DNA of 64,000 bases from UBA5189 sp040389445 (GCA_040389445.1 JAZJZX010000010.1:1-64000); one strand, 5' to 3'; shown: positions 1-8,209, numbered from the stretch's first letter. Notes: generated by a model not told the origin, from the sequence alone. Numbers and translations: made by a program.

Positions 1-160
1 GACTCGGGCGGCGCGTCAGGACCTCGACGCCGACCTCGGCTCGGATCTCGACTCGGGCGGCGCGTCAGGACCTCGACGCCGACCTCGGCTCGGATCTCGA
101 CTCGGGCGGCGCGTCAGGACCTCGACGCCGACCTCGGCTCGGACCCCGACTCGGGCGGCG
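1..160. repeat. 49-bp tandem repeat, about 3.3 copies
   Basis: Three nearly identical 49-base units start at positions 1, 50 and 99, and a partial fourth starts at 148 and breaks off at about 160. The array may continue left of the window. The third unit differs at two bases. Because 49 is not a multiple of three, each added copy rotates the reading frame; the leftward gene that ends at 114 reads into the array and takes its last residues and stop from it. Confidence 0.9.
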
Positions 161-1004
161 CTCCGGGGACGCGCGCTTGCGCTTTGACAGGGCCGCCGAG
201 GCGGCGCGCGGCTTCGGCGTAGTTTCGATACGGTGCGCCACGTCGTCGCCCATCGATGCGGGTCGAGACGAGCCACGCGCGTCTCCGGCTCTGCGGCTCG
301 ATGAGCGCCAGGCCGCGCGCAGGTGCGGCTGGCGCGGGCGTGCTCGACCCAGTTCCCGGCCCGCCGCGGCCGGAAGCGAGCTCGTCCAGGAGTCGCCGCA
401 TGTCGGTGGCCCTACCCGGAAACGCGACGCCGAGGACGGCACGATTGATCCGAACCGACGTTTCGATCTCCTCGGAGGCAAGGAGGAGCAGCCAGGTCAG
501 AACACGCTTCACTCTCCAGCCGCGGGCGGCCGCGATCGAGGGAGCCGCCCGCTCGTAGAGGGCGAGCTGGCGTTCGACGGCCCCGATGTCGTCGAGGAGC
601 GTCTTGATCTCGATCACGAACAGTGTTCCAGAGGCTCGATCGAAGGCCAGGATGTCGATCCACCCGTGAACCCGCCCCGACGCGATCTCTACCTCGCGAC
701 CTACGGCCAAACCCGCGCCCGTCAGCCGCCGGCTCACGTGGGCCGAGCAGCGCGCGTGGACGAGGTCGCGCTGGCGCACGCCGATGGCAACCGGGCCTCG
801 CCCAGTGAGCTCGATGTTGATGCCGAGCGCCGTGGCAAGACGGTCGATCACCGCGAGCGTCGGGTTGGCCATCCCGGCCTCGATCATGGCGACATAAGCC
901 CCCGAGACCTTGGCGGCCCGGCCGAGTTGGCGCTGAGAGACATCGAGGCCCATGCGGGTCGTGCGGACGAGCAGCCCGAGGGCACCGGCGAGGGTCGCGG
1001 TCAT
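114..1004 (-). CDS. XRE-family helix-turn-helix protein fused to a PD-(D/E)XK-like nuclease domain
   Basis: The 296-residue protein opens with an XRE-type helix-turn-helix (about residues 11-68, with SQRQLGRAAKVSGAYVAMIE as the core). A second domain follows whose residues 115-135 read WIDILAF...LFVIEIKT, giving Asp117 and Glu132-x-Lys134, the D...ExK arrangement of the PD-(D/E)XK nuclease fold. The last 25 or so residues are Arg/Ser/Pro-rich and come from a 49-bp tandem repeat, so the true C-terminus may differ between strains. DNA binding by the first domain is well supported; nuclease activity is inference from one motif. It could be an autoregulated solitary repressor or part of a defence or restriction module. 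A TTAACT box lies 7 bases before the ATG. Confidence 0.75.
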   Translation of the reverse strand: MTATLAGALGLLVRTTRMGLDVSQRQLGRAAKVSGAYVAMIEAGMANPTLAVIDRLATALGINIELTGRGPVAIGVRQRDLVHARCSAHVSRRLTGAGLAVGREVEIASGRVHGWIDILAFDRASGTLFVIEIKTLLDDIGAVERQLALYERAAPSIAAARGWRVKRVLTWLLLLASEEIETSVRINRAVLGVAFPGRATDMRRLLDELASGRGGPGTGSSTPAPAAPARGLALIEPQSRRRAWLVSTRIDGRRRGAPYRNYAEAARRLGGPVKAQARVPGAPPESGSEPRSASRS

Positions 1005-1228
1005 GGCGAGCAGTTAACCCACGACCGATCACCGGCGACTCATCAGGCCGGGCTCCGCGATCGTTGGGCCGTCACTCCAGGTTGGCACTCTGCCACGAAC
1101 CAGCATGACCGGGGGTCCCAGTCGACGGGACTCTGTCGATTGGACAGGGCGGGCGAGCTGACTGATGAGGAATCGCTAACCCAGAGTTGACCCGCGCGGC
1201 GGCGAGGCCCCCGGTCGCGGCGCGGCGG

Positions 1229-1423
1229 TCACGCGTCCGTCTTGACCTTCGACTCTCCGGTCGCAAGGGTGAACTGGGTGAATGCGTCGATGACCATCTC
1301 GGGGTCATCTTTCGGGAGACCGAATGCCATCTCGCGCATGACCCACCCGAGCATGAACCACCATTGGCTGGCGGACTCCGACACGCCCTGAGGCTCGCCA
1401 CCGATCTTCCTGCGGACTCTCAT
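1229..1423 (-). pseudogene. Short leftward ORF, probable C-terminal gene fragment
   Basis: Sixty-four codons with plausible coding character, especially the last 45 residues (WWFMLGWVMREMAFGLP and onward). The first 15 or so residues overlap, on the other strand, the relic of an LLM oxidoreductase and are probably not native. I do not recognise the family. No ribosome binding site is visible at the ATG. The simplest reading is the 3' end of a gene whose front was lost at the same breakpoint that truncated the neighbouring rightward fragment. A short intact helical protein remains possible. Confidence 0.35.
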
Positions 1424-1740
1424 CGAGCATTGCGAGAGGATCGGGCGGGATCGGGCGGGATCCGTCGGAGATCGAACGGACGACCGGTATCGGGACGGTC
1501 GTCATCCGCGACTCCCGTGAAGCGGCGCGCCGCGCCTTCGAGGCGATGTTCGCCCGGAACGGGGACGCTCGGCCGTGGGAGGATCAGCCGGTCGGGACGC
1601 CCGAGGACGTCATCGAGAAGCTGGTGCCGTATCCCGACATCGGCTATCGGCACCTCGTCGCGGGCTTCCCCTCGCCGCATGATGAGGAGTCGATGACCCG
1701 CCTTGCCACCGAGGTCCGCCCGGCGCTCGGACGCGACTGA
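1401..1740 (+). pseudogene. C-terminal relic of an LLM-class (F420-dependent type) oxidoreductase, frameshifted
   Basis: Two frames read as one LLM-class flavin/F420 oxidoreductase C-terminus. Bases 1401-1440 encode PPIFLRTLIEHCERIG, and from 1460 a different frame continues PSEIERTTGIGTVVIRDSRE, through GTPEDVIEKLVPYPDIGYRH, to a stop at 1740. Between them the ten bases atcgggcggg are present twice (1440-1449 and 1450-1459). Removing one copy puts both parts in one frame, so a tandem duplication caused the frameshift. The N-terminal two thirds of the family is absent. The fragment therefore cannot encode a working enzyme. Confidence 0.75.
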
Positions 1741-1777
1741 GTTCCGGCCCCGGGTCGACGAGTCGGCCCCTGGCCGC

Positions 1778-1783
1778 TACCGT
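1778..1783 (+). promoter_or_regulatory. -10 box TACCGT, leaderless type
   Basis: A TAnnnT hexamer ends 7 bases before the ATG at 1791 and no Shine-Dalgarno sequence intervenes. This matches the spacing seen at at least ten other transcription-unit starts in this window, which suggests a leaderless mRNA. No convincing -35 box is seen. Confidence 0.45.
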
Positions 1784-1790
1784 TGCGCCG

Positions 1791-2213
1791 ATGAGCGAGC
1801 CACGCGCACGCGGCACCGCCGCCGTTTCCTGGGGCCCGGATCGGATCGACCTGTTCTGGGTCGACTTCGACGGCACCCTGATCCACCGAATGTTCGCCGA
1901 CGGCTCCTGGGCGGAGCCGGAATCACTCGGCGGGCCACTGGCGTCCGCGCCGACGGTGACGGCCTGGGATGTCGACCGGATGGAGGTCTTCGCCGTCATG
2001 CCGGACGGCGAACTCTGGAACCGGTACTGGGACGGGAGGTCGTGGCACGACTGGGAAACCCTGGGCGGCACGCTCGACCCGGTCGAGGCGCCCGCTGCGT
2101 CGTCCTGGGGCGCCGACCGACTGGACGTGTTCGCGCTCGGGCGCGACGGCATGACCTGGCACCGCTGGTGGGACGGAACGCGCTGGGTCGACTGGGAGCA
2201 GCTCCCGCGATAG
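1791..2213 (+). CDS. Small PLL/fucolectin-like beta-propeller repeat protein
   Basis: This 140-residue protein is made of three tandem repeats of about 43 residues, each of the form W-G-x-D-R-hydrophobic-D-hydrophobic-F followed by DG-x-x-hydrophobic-W/H and DG-x-W-x-x-W-E. That is the blade signature of PLL-type and fungal fucose-specific lectin propellers. Such propellers usually have six or seven blades in one chain, so three blades imply either oligomer assembly or a shortened protein. No signal peptide is present, so a cytoplasmic location is most likely. The ATG is favoured because a TACCGT -10 box lies 7 bases upstream. Sugar binding is inferred from the fold family only. Confidence 0.7.
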   Translation: MSEPRARGTAAVSWGPDRIDLFWVDFDGTLIHRMFADGSWAEPESLGGPLASAPTVTAWDVDRMEVFAVMPDGELWNRYWDGRSWHDWETLGGTLDPVEAPAASSWGADRLDVFALGRDGMTWHRWWDGTRWVDWEQLPR

Positions 2214-2374
2214 CAGGGACGGAGACGATCGACCGCGCACCGGCCATTCGACCCCCGCAGCTAAGCCGCAGCTAATCGCGCCTCCGTAGGATCGCCGAAC
2301 GTCCCGTCCAACGATGTGCCCCGGCGGACGGGACGTAACCACACCCGCCCCGCAACCCGCCGGGCGAGGATTCC

Positions 2375-3118
2375 TTGGATCCCACCAGTTCACCCTGGCG
2401 CGTCTTCGAGGCGCCCGATTCGCCGAACGGTCAGGCCAATCAGGCCGGGCCGTCCGGTCAGGCCAATCAGGCCGGGCCGTCCGGTCAGGCCGGGCCGTCC
2501 GCATCGACATCCTCGACGGCTCCCTCCGTGCCGCGGGGCCCGGTGCTGGCCATCGTCGTGGCGACGGTCCTGCTGGTCGTCGGCGCGGTGTGGTTCGCGG
2601 GGAGCGGGACCGCTGCCGCCGACGTCACCGTGGAGTCGTCCCGGGCGCTGCCGTCCGACGGCGCCGGGGCGGACCAGTTGCTGGTCATCGACGTCGCCGG
2701 GGCCGTCGTGGACCCCGGTGTCTATCGATTGCCGCCCGGGTCCCGGGTCGGGGACGCCATCGCGATCGCCGGCGGTTACGGGCCCCGGGTCGATGCGCGT
2801 CGCGTGGCCGTCGAGCTGAATCTCGCGGCCCCGCTGTCGGACGGCCAGCACCTCAGCGTGCCGTCCCGGGACGATGTGGCGCCGATCGGCGGGGCGATCG
2901 ACCCACCGGCCGGCGGAACGACGGGCGGCCTCCTCGACCTCAATCGAGCCACGGCAGCCGAACTCGATGCGCTGCCCGGAATTGGCCCGGTGACCGCCGC
3001 GAAGATCATCGCCGCCAGGGACTCATCGCCGTTCACGGCGGTGCAGGACCTTCGCGACCGGAAGCTCGTGGGCCAGAAGGTCTTCGACGGACTCCGCGAT
3101 CTCGTGACCGTCCCCTGA
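2375..3118 (+). CDS. comEA: ComEA-like DNA-binding competence protein (SLBB + helix-hairpin-helix)
   Basis: ComEA is the membrane-anchored receptor that binds double-stranded DNA outside the membrane and hands it to ComEC. The 247-residue product has a Gln/Ala/Pro/Gly-rich N-terminus made by a DNA repeat, one membrane segment (about residues 52-75), an SLBB domain (about 105-165) and a C-terminal helix-hairpin-helix pair with DLNRATAAELDALPGIGPVT, the ComEA hallmark. The start is a TTG preceded by GAGGA five bases away. The stop lies one base before comEC. DNA uptake is the family role; whether this organism is transformable cannot be read from the sequence. Confidence 0.88.
   Translation: MDPTSSPWRVFEAPDSPNGQANQAGPSGQANQAGPSGQAGPSASTSSTAPSVPRGPVLAIVVATVLLVVGAVWFAGSGTAAADVTVESSRALPSDGAGADQLLVIDVAGAVVDPGVYRLPPGSRVGDAIAIAGGYGPRVDARRVAVELNLAAPLSDGQHLSVPSRDDVAPIGGAIDPPAGGTTGGLLDLNRATAAELDALPGIGPVTAAKIIAARDSSPFTAVQDLRDRKLVGQKVFDGLRDLVTVP
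2429..2500 (+). repeat. In-frame 27-bp tandem repeat in comEA linker
   Basis: Two perfect 27-base units (2429-2455 and 2456-2482) and an 18-base shortened unit (2483-2500) encode the repeated peptide GQANQAGPS. Unit length is a multiple of three, so copy-number change would only lengthen or shorten the cytoplasmic linker. Confidence 0.85.
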
Positions 3119-3119
3119 C

Positions 3120-6056
3120 ATGCCGCGAAGCGGCTGGATCGCGCTGGGTGCCATCGTCGGCGCGATCCTCGGCGCGGACGCGACGCGACGTGGAGCGACG
3201 GCGATCGCGCTGATCGGAACCGCCATCCTGCTCGCGGCGTGGGCGATGGCCCGAATCGGAACGCTCCATCGGGGCACGGCCGAAGCCGGCCGGGGCGCCG
3301 TCCATCGCGTTCAGGGTGGCGTCCGTGCTCTAGGTTTTGTCGCGATCGGGATCCTGCTTGTCGCTGCTCGAATCCTGGTCACGCCGCCCGTCGTGCCGCC
3401 GTTCGCGGCTGCCCTGCCCGCGGGCGACGGGCCGTGGGTCACCACGATCGAGTCCATCGGGGCTCAGCGGACCGGTCAGCAGCCTGCCGTGCTCATCCTG
3501 GACGCACCGGCCGGGATGCGGGTGGCGGGCACGCTGCCGGGCTTTCCGGTGGTGGTTCCCGGGGATCGGGTGACCCTGGACGGTTCGCTGCGGGCCCCGC
3601 CGGCCGATGGTCCCTATGGCGACTACCTGGTCCGCATCGGAGTCCAGGCCACGATCCGCGTGTCGCGAATGCGTGTTGAACCCCCCACCGGCGACCTGGC
3701 ACGCTCGCTCGAGGGACTCCGGCGCGCAGCCGACCGAGCACTCCGACTCGCCGTTCCGGAGCCCGAGGCGGGGTTGGCCAGCGGCATCCTCATCGGCCTC
3801 CGTGATCGGGTGGATCGCGACCTGTCGGCTGCATTCACGGCCGTGGGCGCGACCCACGTCGTCGCGATTTCGGGCTGGAACATCGCGATCGTCGCAACGA
3901 CGCTTGCCGCGCTTGCGGGTCGAGTCGCCCGCAGGCGACGGATGCTGCTGACCGCGTTGGCGATCGTCGCGTACGTGGTCTTCGTGGGGCCGTCGCCGTC
4001 GGTCCTGCGCGCTGCCGGCATGGCCGGTGTCGTCATGCTCGCTCGCGAACTCGGACGCCCGAGTCGAGCCGCCGCCGCCATCGGCTGGGCGGTGGTTGCC
4101 CTTCTCGCGGTCGATCCGCGACTCGTCGAGGACGTGGGCTTTCGGCTGTCCGCCCTGGCGACCGTCGGCTTGATCGCCTGGGGTACGCCGTTCGCGGAGC
4201 ACCTGGCCGGCAAAGCCCCCGGACGGCCGCGAGCGTGGCTCGCCGAGAGCCTCGGCGTATCGCTGGCCGCACAGCTTGCGACGCTGCCGATCGTCGTGCT
4301 GTCGTTCGGTCGACTGTCCCTCGTGTCGCCGCTGGTCAACCTCGGCGTCGTTCCGCTCGTGGCGCCGGCGATGGGCGCCGGCCTGGTCGCTCTCGGCGGA
4401 GGCCTCCTCGCGATGGCCGGCTTGCCGTCGGCCCTGGCCACGCTGGTCGGGCTGCCGGCATGGCTCCTGTTCTCGCTCATGGTCGGCATGGTCCGCGCCG
4501 GAGCCACACTCCCGTTCGCGAGCGTGCCGCTGGTCGAGCCGTGGAACGCCGTCGTGGCCGCTGGCGCGGGACTCGGCATCGTCGCGGCGACGGCCCTGGT
4601 GCGGAGGCCATCGCGAGGCAAGGGCACGGGCGGCGGGGGCGCCATCGGAGCCGCAGCCCGCGTTGCCCGCGGCGAGAAGCCGCCCGGCGTCTCACGGCAA
4701 GTGCCCTCGTGGTGGCGTACGAGGAGCGGTCGCATCCTGGCCGGTGGACTCGCGGCTTCGATGATCGCCCTGGCCGTCGTGGTGGTCCAGCGACCGACGG
4801 GGATCCCACGCGTCACCGTCCTCGATGTGGGGCAGGGTGACGCCATCCTCCTGGAAGGCGGCAGCGGTGGTCGACTCCTGGTGGACGGAGGGCCGGATCC
4901 CGGGCGACTGCTCGTAGCCCTGGACGAGCGCCTGCCGCCGTGGGACCGTCGCATCGATGTCGTGATCCTGTCCCATCCCCATGAGGACCACGCGGCCGGT
5001 CTGGCCGCGCTGATCGGCCGATACGCCGTCGCCCAGGTGTTCGAGCCCGGCATGTTCGGCCCGGGACCAGGCTACGCGGCGCTCGACGGGGGGCTCATCG
5101 CGCTCGGCATTCCCCGCGGGACACTCTCAACCGGGGATCGCGTCACGGTGGACGAATTCCGACTCCAGGTGCTGTGGCCGGACCCCGGCGCGGTGCCGGA
5201 ACGACCCAGCGACGGTGGCACCGGCATCAACAACGTCTCGATCGTGCTGCTCGGCGAGGTGAATGGTCATCGCCTGCTGCTCGCCGGAGACATCGAGGAG
5301 GAGATCGATCCACAGCTCCTTGCCCGGGGCCTTCCCCCGGTCGACCTGCTCAAGGTGGCGCATCACGGGTCGAGAACATCGTCGACCGACGCCTTCCTCG
5401 AGGCGGTGCGGCCCGCGGTTGCGGTGATCTCGGCGGGACGCGACAACCCCTACGGCCACCCTGCGCCGGCAACGGTGGCCCGCCTCGAGGCTGCCGGAGC
5501 GCGCGTGCTCCGGACCGACACGAACGGGACCGTGACCGTTGATCTTGGAGCCGGACCGCTCCGGGCGCGGTATACCGGCGCCCGGGCCGCGAGCGGGCCT
5601 CTCGTGAGCAGCACTACGGCCAGCGGGGCGGCCAACACCGCGGCCAGCGGGGCGGCCAACACCGCGGCCAGCGGGGCGGCTGCTACCTCAACCTCGGGGA
5701 CCGCGACCGCGGCGGCTACCTGGGCCTCAGGCGCCGCCGAGCCGGCCACGGCCGACGCGTTCCTGTGCGGGGTGCCCGGTCCGTCGCCCGGGATCGTGGC
5801 ACCGCGTCCACCCACGGCGGATCCACCCACGGCGGTTGCCGGCAGCGCGTCCACCGCGCCTCCGGACAGCACGGCCGGCATCGCGTCCACCGCGCGCCCG
5901 GACAGCACGGCCGTCATCGCATCCCACCTCGGCTACGATGCTGCCCGTGACCCTCGAACCCCGCACCGCCAGCCGCCCACGCCTGCCGTGCTCGCCAGGC
6001 GCTTCCCGGAACGGCGGCTCGGTCGCCGTTCGTGGCCCGCTTCAACCAGCCGGTGA
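3120..6056 (+). CDS. comEC: ComEC/Rec2 DNA-uptake channel with metallo-beta-lactamase domain
   Basis: ComEC forms the inner-membrane channel that carries single-stranded DNA into the cell. The 978-residue protein has N-terminal membrane segments and an OB-like region, the central Competence domain with many helices (about residues 215-480), and a C-terminal metallo-beta-lactamase domain starting near LDVGQGDAILLEGG with the metal motif SHPHEDHAAG at 618-626 and the later AHHGSRTSS. The last 155 or so residues are Ala/Thr/Pro-rich low complexity, partly made by tandem DNA repeats, and are not part of the family core. The ATG follows the comEA stop by one base and the stop lies six bases before holA. 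Confidence 0.93.
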   Translation: MPRSGWIALGAIVGAILGADATRRGATAIALIGTAILLAAWAMARIGTLHRGTAEAGRGAVHRVQGGVRALGFVAIGILLVAARILVTPPVVPPFAAALPAGDGPWVTTIESIGAQRTGQQPAVLILDAPAGMRVAGTLPGFPVVVPGDRVTLDGSLRAPPADGPYGDYLVRIGVQATIRVSRMRVEPPTGDLARSLEGLRRAADRALRLAVPEPEAGLASGILIGLRDRVDRDLSAAFTAVGATHVVAISGWNIAIVATTLAALAGRVARRRRMLLTALAIVAYVVFVGPSPSVLRAAGMAGVVMLARELGRPSRAAAAIGWAVVALLAVDPRLVEDVGFRLSALATVGLIAWGTPFAEHLAGKAPGRPRAWLAESLGVSLAAQLATLPIVVLSFGRLSLVSPLVNLGVVPLVAPAMGAGLVALGGGLLAMAGLPSALATLVGLPAWLLFSLMVGMVRAGATLPFASVPLVEPWNAVVAAGAGLGIVAATALVRRPSRGKGTGGGGAIGAAARVARGEKPPGVSRQVPSWWRTRSGRILAGGLAASMIALAVVVVQRPTGIPRVTVLDVGQGDAILLEGGSGGRLLVDGGPDPGRLLVALDERLPPWDRRIDVVILSHPHEDHAAGLAALIGRYAVAQVFEPGMFGPGPGYAALDGGLIALGIPRGTLSTGDRVTVDEFRLQVLWPDPGAVPERPSDGGTGINNVSIVLLGEVNGHRLLLAGDIEEEIDPQLLARGLPPVDLLKVAHHGSRTSSTDAFLEAVRPAVAVISAGRDNPYGHPAPATVARLEAAGARVLRTDTNGTVTVDLGAGPLRARYTGARAASGPLVSSTTASGAANTAASGAANTAASGAAATSTSGTATAAATWASGAAEPATADAFLCGVPGPSPGIVAPRPPTADPPTAVAGSASTAPPDSTAGIASTARPDSTAVIASHLGYDAARDPRTPHRQPPTPAVLARRFPERRLGRRSWPASTSR
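5618..5680 (+). repeat. 24-bp tandem repeat in comEC tail
   Basis: Two perfect 24-base units (5618-5641, 5642-5665) and a 15-base partial unit encode repeated ASGAANTA. Further down, 5805-5925 holds a 15-base doublet and two imperfect 39-base copies. All keep the reading frame, so they lengthen a non-conserved C-terminal tail. Confidence 0.85.
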
Positions 6057-6062
6057 TCCGCG

Positions 6063-7139
6063 GTGAGCCCGTCCGTCGTCGCCTACTTCTGGGGAGACGA
6101 CAGCTTCGGGATCGACGCCGCGGTGGACGCGCTGCGCAACGATGCCGCGCGTTTCCCGGCCGGGGCGCCGGAACACTGGCGCGTGCGCGCGGAGATGGGC
6201 GATGCTGCGCGGACGCTCGGGGAACTTCGGACGCGCCTGGCAACGGGCACGCTGTTCGGCGCGGGCACCATGGCGATCCTGTCAAACGCCGGTCAACTCG
6301 TGCGCAAGGGTGCCGATCGGGACGCCGTGACCGAAACGATCGGCCTGATCGCACCGGGCAACGGCCTCGTCGTTGCCGAAGAAACGGATTCCGGCAAGAA
6401 GGACCCGCCGGCGAAGGCATTCGCGGACGCGATTCGAGCGGTGGGCGGGGAGGTTCGCCGGTTCGAGGCGCCGCGCGAGGGGGCACTCGCAGGGTGGATC
6501 GAGGCCAGGGCGCGGGAGCGCGGCATCACGCTCGGCCCGGGTTCGGCTCGCGAGCTGGCGACCCGCGTCGGCGGCTTCGTCCGCGAAGGCGACGTGGATC
6601 GGCGCCATCAGGGACGCCTCGCCGTCATGGAGCTCGAGAAGCTCGCGCTGCTCCATGCCATCGGGTCGGGCGATGACGCGGCCGGCGTGCCGTCGACGGT
6701 CGTCTCCGTCGACGACGTGCGGGCACTGGTTCCGGAGGCGGTTCCGGGCACCATCTGGGGGTTCGTCGACGCCGTCGGCATGCGCCAGCGGTCGCGCTCG
6801 CTGGCCCTGCTGGAACCGCTCCTCGAGGCGACGCCGGAGCCGGTCCTGCTGGCCGTGCTCCATCGGCGTCTGCGCGAGCTGATCGAGGTCGCCGATCGCC
6901 TTGCAAACGGCGAGGCCCCGGGGTCCCTGGTTCGGTCGATGCGCCTGCAGCCGTTCCGCGCCGAGACGCTGGCGCGCCAGGCACGGGCCTGGACGGTCGG
7001 CGAACTCGGGGACGCCCTGGAGGGGTTGCTGGAGCTGGACGCGCGCGTGAAGGGCGTCGGAGGCGCGAGTGCCGGGGACGGCCAGATCAGCCTGGCGTTC
7101 GACCTGTGGGTGTCGGATCGGGTTGGGTCGTCCGGCTGA
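6063..7139 (+). CDS. holA: DNA polymerase III subunit delta
   Basis: HolA opens the beta sliding clamp as the wrench subunit of the clamp loader. The 358-residue product matches the family in length and in its three-part layout: an N-terminal domain beginning VAYFWGDDSFGIDAAVDALR, a lid region, and the C-terminal collar domain with FVDAVGMRQRSRSLALLEPL and LHRRLRELIEVADR. The start is GTG, six bases after the comEC stop. Placing holA directly after comEC is common in bacteria and supports the call. It is likely co-transcribed with comEA and comEC. Confidence 0.92.
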   Translation: MSPSVVAYFWGDDSFGIDAAVDALRNDAARFPAGAPEHWRVRAEMGDAARTLGELRTRLATGTLFGAGTMAILSNAGQLVRKGADRDAVTETIGLIAPGNGLVVAEETDSGKKDPPAKAFADAIRAVGGEVRRFEAPREGALAGWIEARARERGITLGPGSARELATRVGGFVREGDVDRRHQGRLAVMELEKLALLHAIGSGDDAAGVPSTVVSVDDVRALVPEAVPGTIWGFVDAVGMRQRSRSLALLEPLLEATPEPVLLAVLHRRLRELIEVADRLANGEAPGSLVRSMRLQPFRAETLARQARAWTVGELGDALEGLLELDARVKGVGGASAGDGQISLAFDLWVSDRVGSSG

Positions 7140-7253
7140 AGGGATCCGGCAATGGGCGCCGCAGCCATGCGGGCAGTCGCGAGGCCTGTTCTCCCCGGAG
7201 GATTCGCGGGCGTCGGCGCACAAGCGCGGTCCGACCGGGCACCCGTCGAGCCG

Positions 7254-7502
7254 TCATGCCGACCAGGCTTGCTCCTGGATGACGAGATCGCTCTCGATGG
7301 CGAACGTGCAACGACCGGTCTCGAGTTCCAGCAACTCGATCAGCTCCGGATCGATGTACAGCTGGTGGCAGTCCTCGCACAGCCCACCTGGAATGCCGAA
7401 GCACAGGCGCTCCGACTGATCGGGCATGCGGAACGCGGTATCGAACCGGGTCGTGATCAGTCGGCGCCGACAGGCTGGGCAGCGCTCGCGAATTGCGGTC
7501 AT
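7254..7502 (-). CDS. YgiT-type zinc-finger protein
   Basis: An 82-residue protein with CxxC pairs at Cys8/Cys11 and Cys42/Cys45 and the family-like stretch GLCEDCHQLYIDPELIELLE. YgiT-type (MqsA N-terminal-like) zinc fingers occur in antitoxins and in stand-alone regulators; here there is no helix-turn-helix and no toxin partner, so a toxin-antitoxin role is not supported. I chose the internal ATG at 7502 because the upstream 38 codons to 7616 look non-coding and run close to the rsfS stop. It follows rsfS on the same strand. Confidence 0.65.
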   Translation of the reverse strand: MTAIRERCPACRRRLITTRFDTAFRMPDQSERLCFGIPGGLCEDCHQLYIDPELIELLELETGRCTFAIESDLVIQEQAWSA

Positions 7503-7579
7503 GCGGAGATGGTGCGAGGCCGCCTCCGGCCACGACATGACCCGCTGGTACGGGGGCACCCGGTACGGGTGGACGTCCC

Positions 7580-8209
7580 CTACTGGACCCGAAGGACGGT
7601 CCTGGCCTCCGACCAATGCTTCTCGAGCTGGTAGAAGTCGCGCTCGGGCGGCGTGAAGATGTGCACGATCACGATCCCGAAGTCGACGAGCACCCAGTGC
7701 GAGGCGGGGGTGCCCTCGCGACCGAACGGCCGGATCTTCTCGTCGCGCATGCCGCCGATGATCCCGTCGGCGATCGCGTCCAGCTGCCGCTCTGACCCGC
7801 CCGAGCAGATCACGAAGTAGTCGGCGAGCGTCGTCAGGCCTGCGAGGTCGAGCAGGACGATATCGGCTGCCTTCTTGTCCTCGGCCAGTTCCACGATGCG
7901 GCGCGCGACATCGAGGGCCGACCGGTCCGCGTCGGCTGCGGCCTTCCGGGCCTTCGCCACTGCTCGAACGCGGCGCGGCGCGGCGGTCGAGGTCGGCGCG
8001 GCCGGACTCGCCGCTTCCGCCGTGGTGATCACGGGTGCGTCCGGGACCACCGGCCCGGCAGCCTCGAGTTCAGGCCCGGATGCCCCGCCGTCCTGGAGCC
8101 CGGTCTCGGGTTTCCGGACGGGCTTCGCGGCGGGCCTGGTCGCGGGCTTGGTCGCGGCGGGCCTGGTCGCGGGCTTGGTCGCGGCGGGCTTGTTCGCGGG
8201 CTTGGTCAC
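7580..8209 (-). CDS. rsfS: Ribosomal silencing factor RsfS with Ala/Pro/Lys-rich N-terminal extension
   Basis: RsfS binds ribosomal protein uL14 and blocks 50S-30S joining when nutrients are short. The conserved Oligomerisation/RsfS domain fills residues about 98-209, with DIVLLDLAGLTTLADYFVIC, SERQLDAIADGI and ASHWVLVDFGIVIVHIF. The first 95 residues are an unusual basic, Pro/Ala-rich arm made partly of the nonapeptide TKPATRPAA repeated three times. The first possible start is GTG at 8209; a later start nearer the domain cannot be excluded. It follows nadD by 23 bases, the usual nadD-rsfS order. Confidence 0.9.
   Translation of the reverse strand: MTKPANKPAATKPATRPAATKPATRPAAKPVRKPETGLQDGGASGPELEAAGPVVPDAPVITTAEAASPAAPTSTAAPRRVRAVAKARKAAADADRSALDVARRIVELAEDKKAADIVLLDLAGLTTLADYFVICSGGSERQLDAIADGIIGGMRDEKIRPFGREGTPASHWVLVDFGIVIVHIFTPPERDFYQLEKHWSEARTVLRVQ
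8127..8207 (-). repeat. 27-bp tandem repeat, three copies, at the rsfS 5' end
   Basis: Units 8127-8153, 8154-8180 and 8181-8207 are identical except for two bases in the last. They encode nine-residue repeats in the N-terminal arm of RsfS and reach to within two bases of its GTG start, so copy-number change alters only arm length. Confidence 0.85.

Noticed and set aside
7254..7502. Toxin-antitoxin module based on the YgiT-type zinc finger
   Set aside because: The protein lacks the antitoxin helix-turn-helix domain and no toxin-sized partner gene adjoins it; the neighbour is rsfS.
8127..8207. CRISPR-like array
   Set aside because: Repeats here and elsewhere in the window are direct tandems without unique spacers, lie inside coding sequence, and no cas genes are present.
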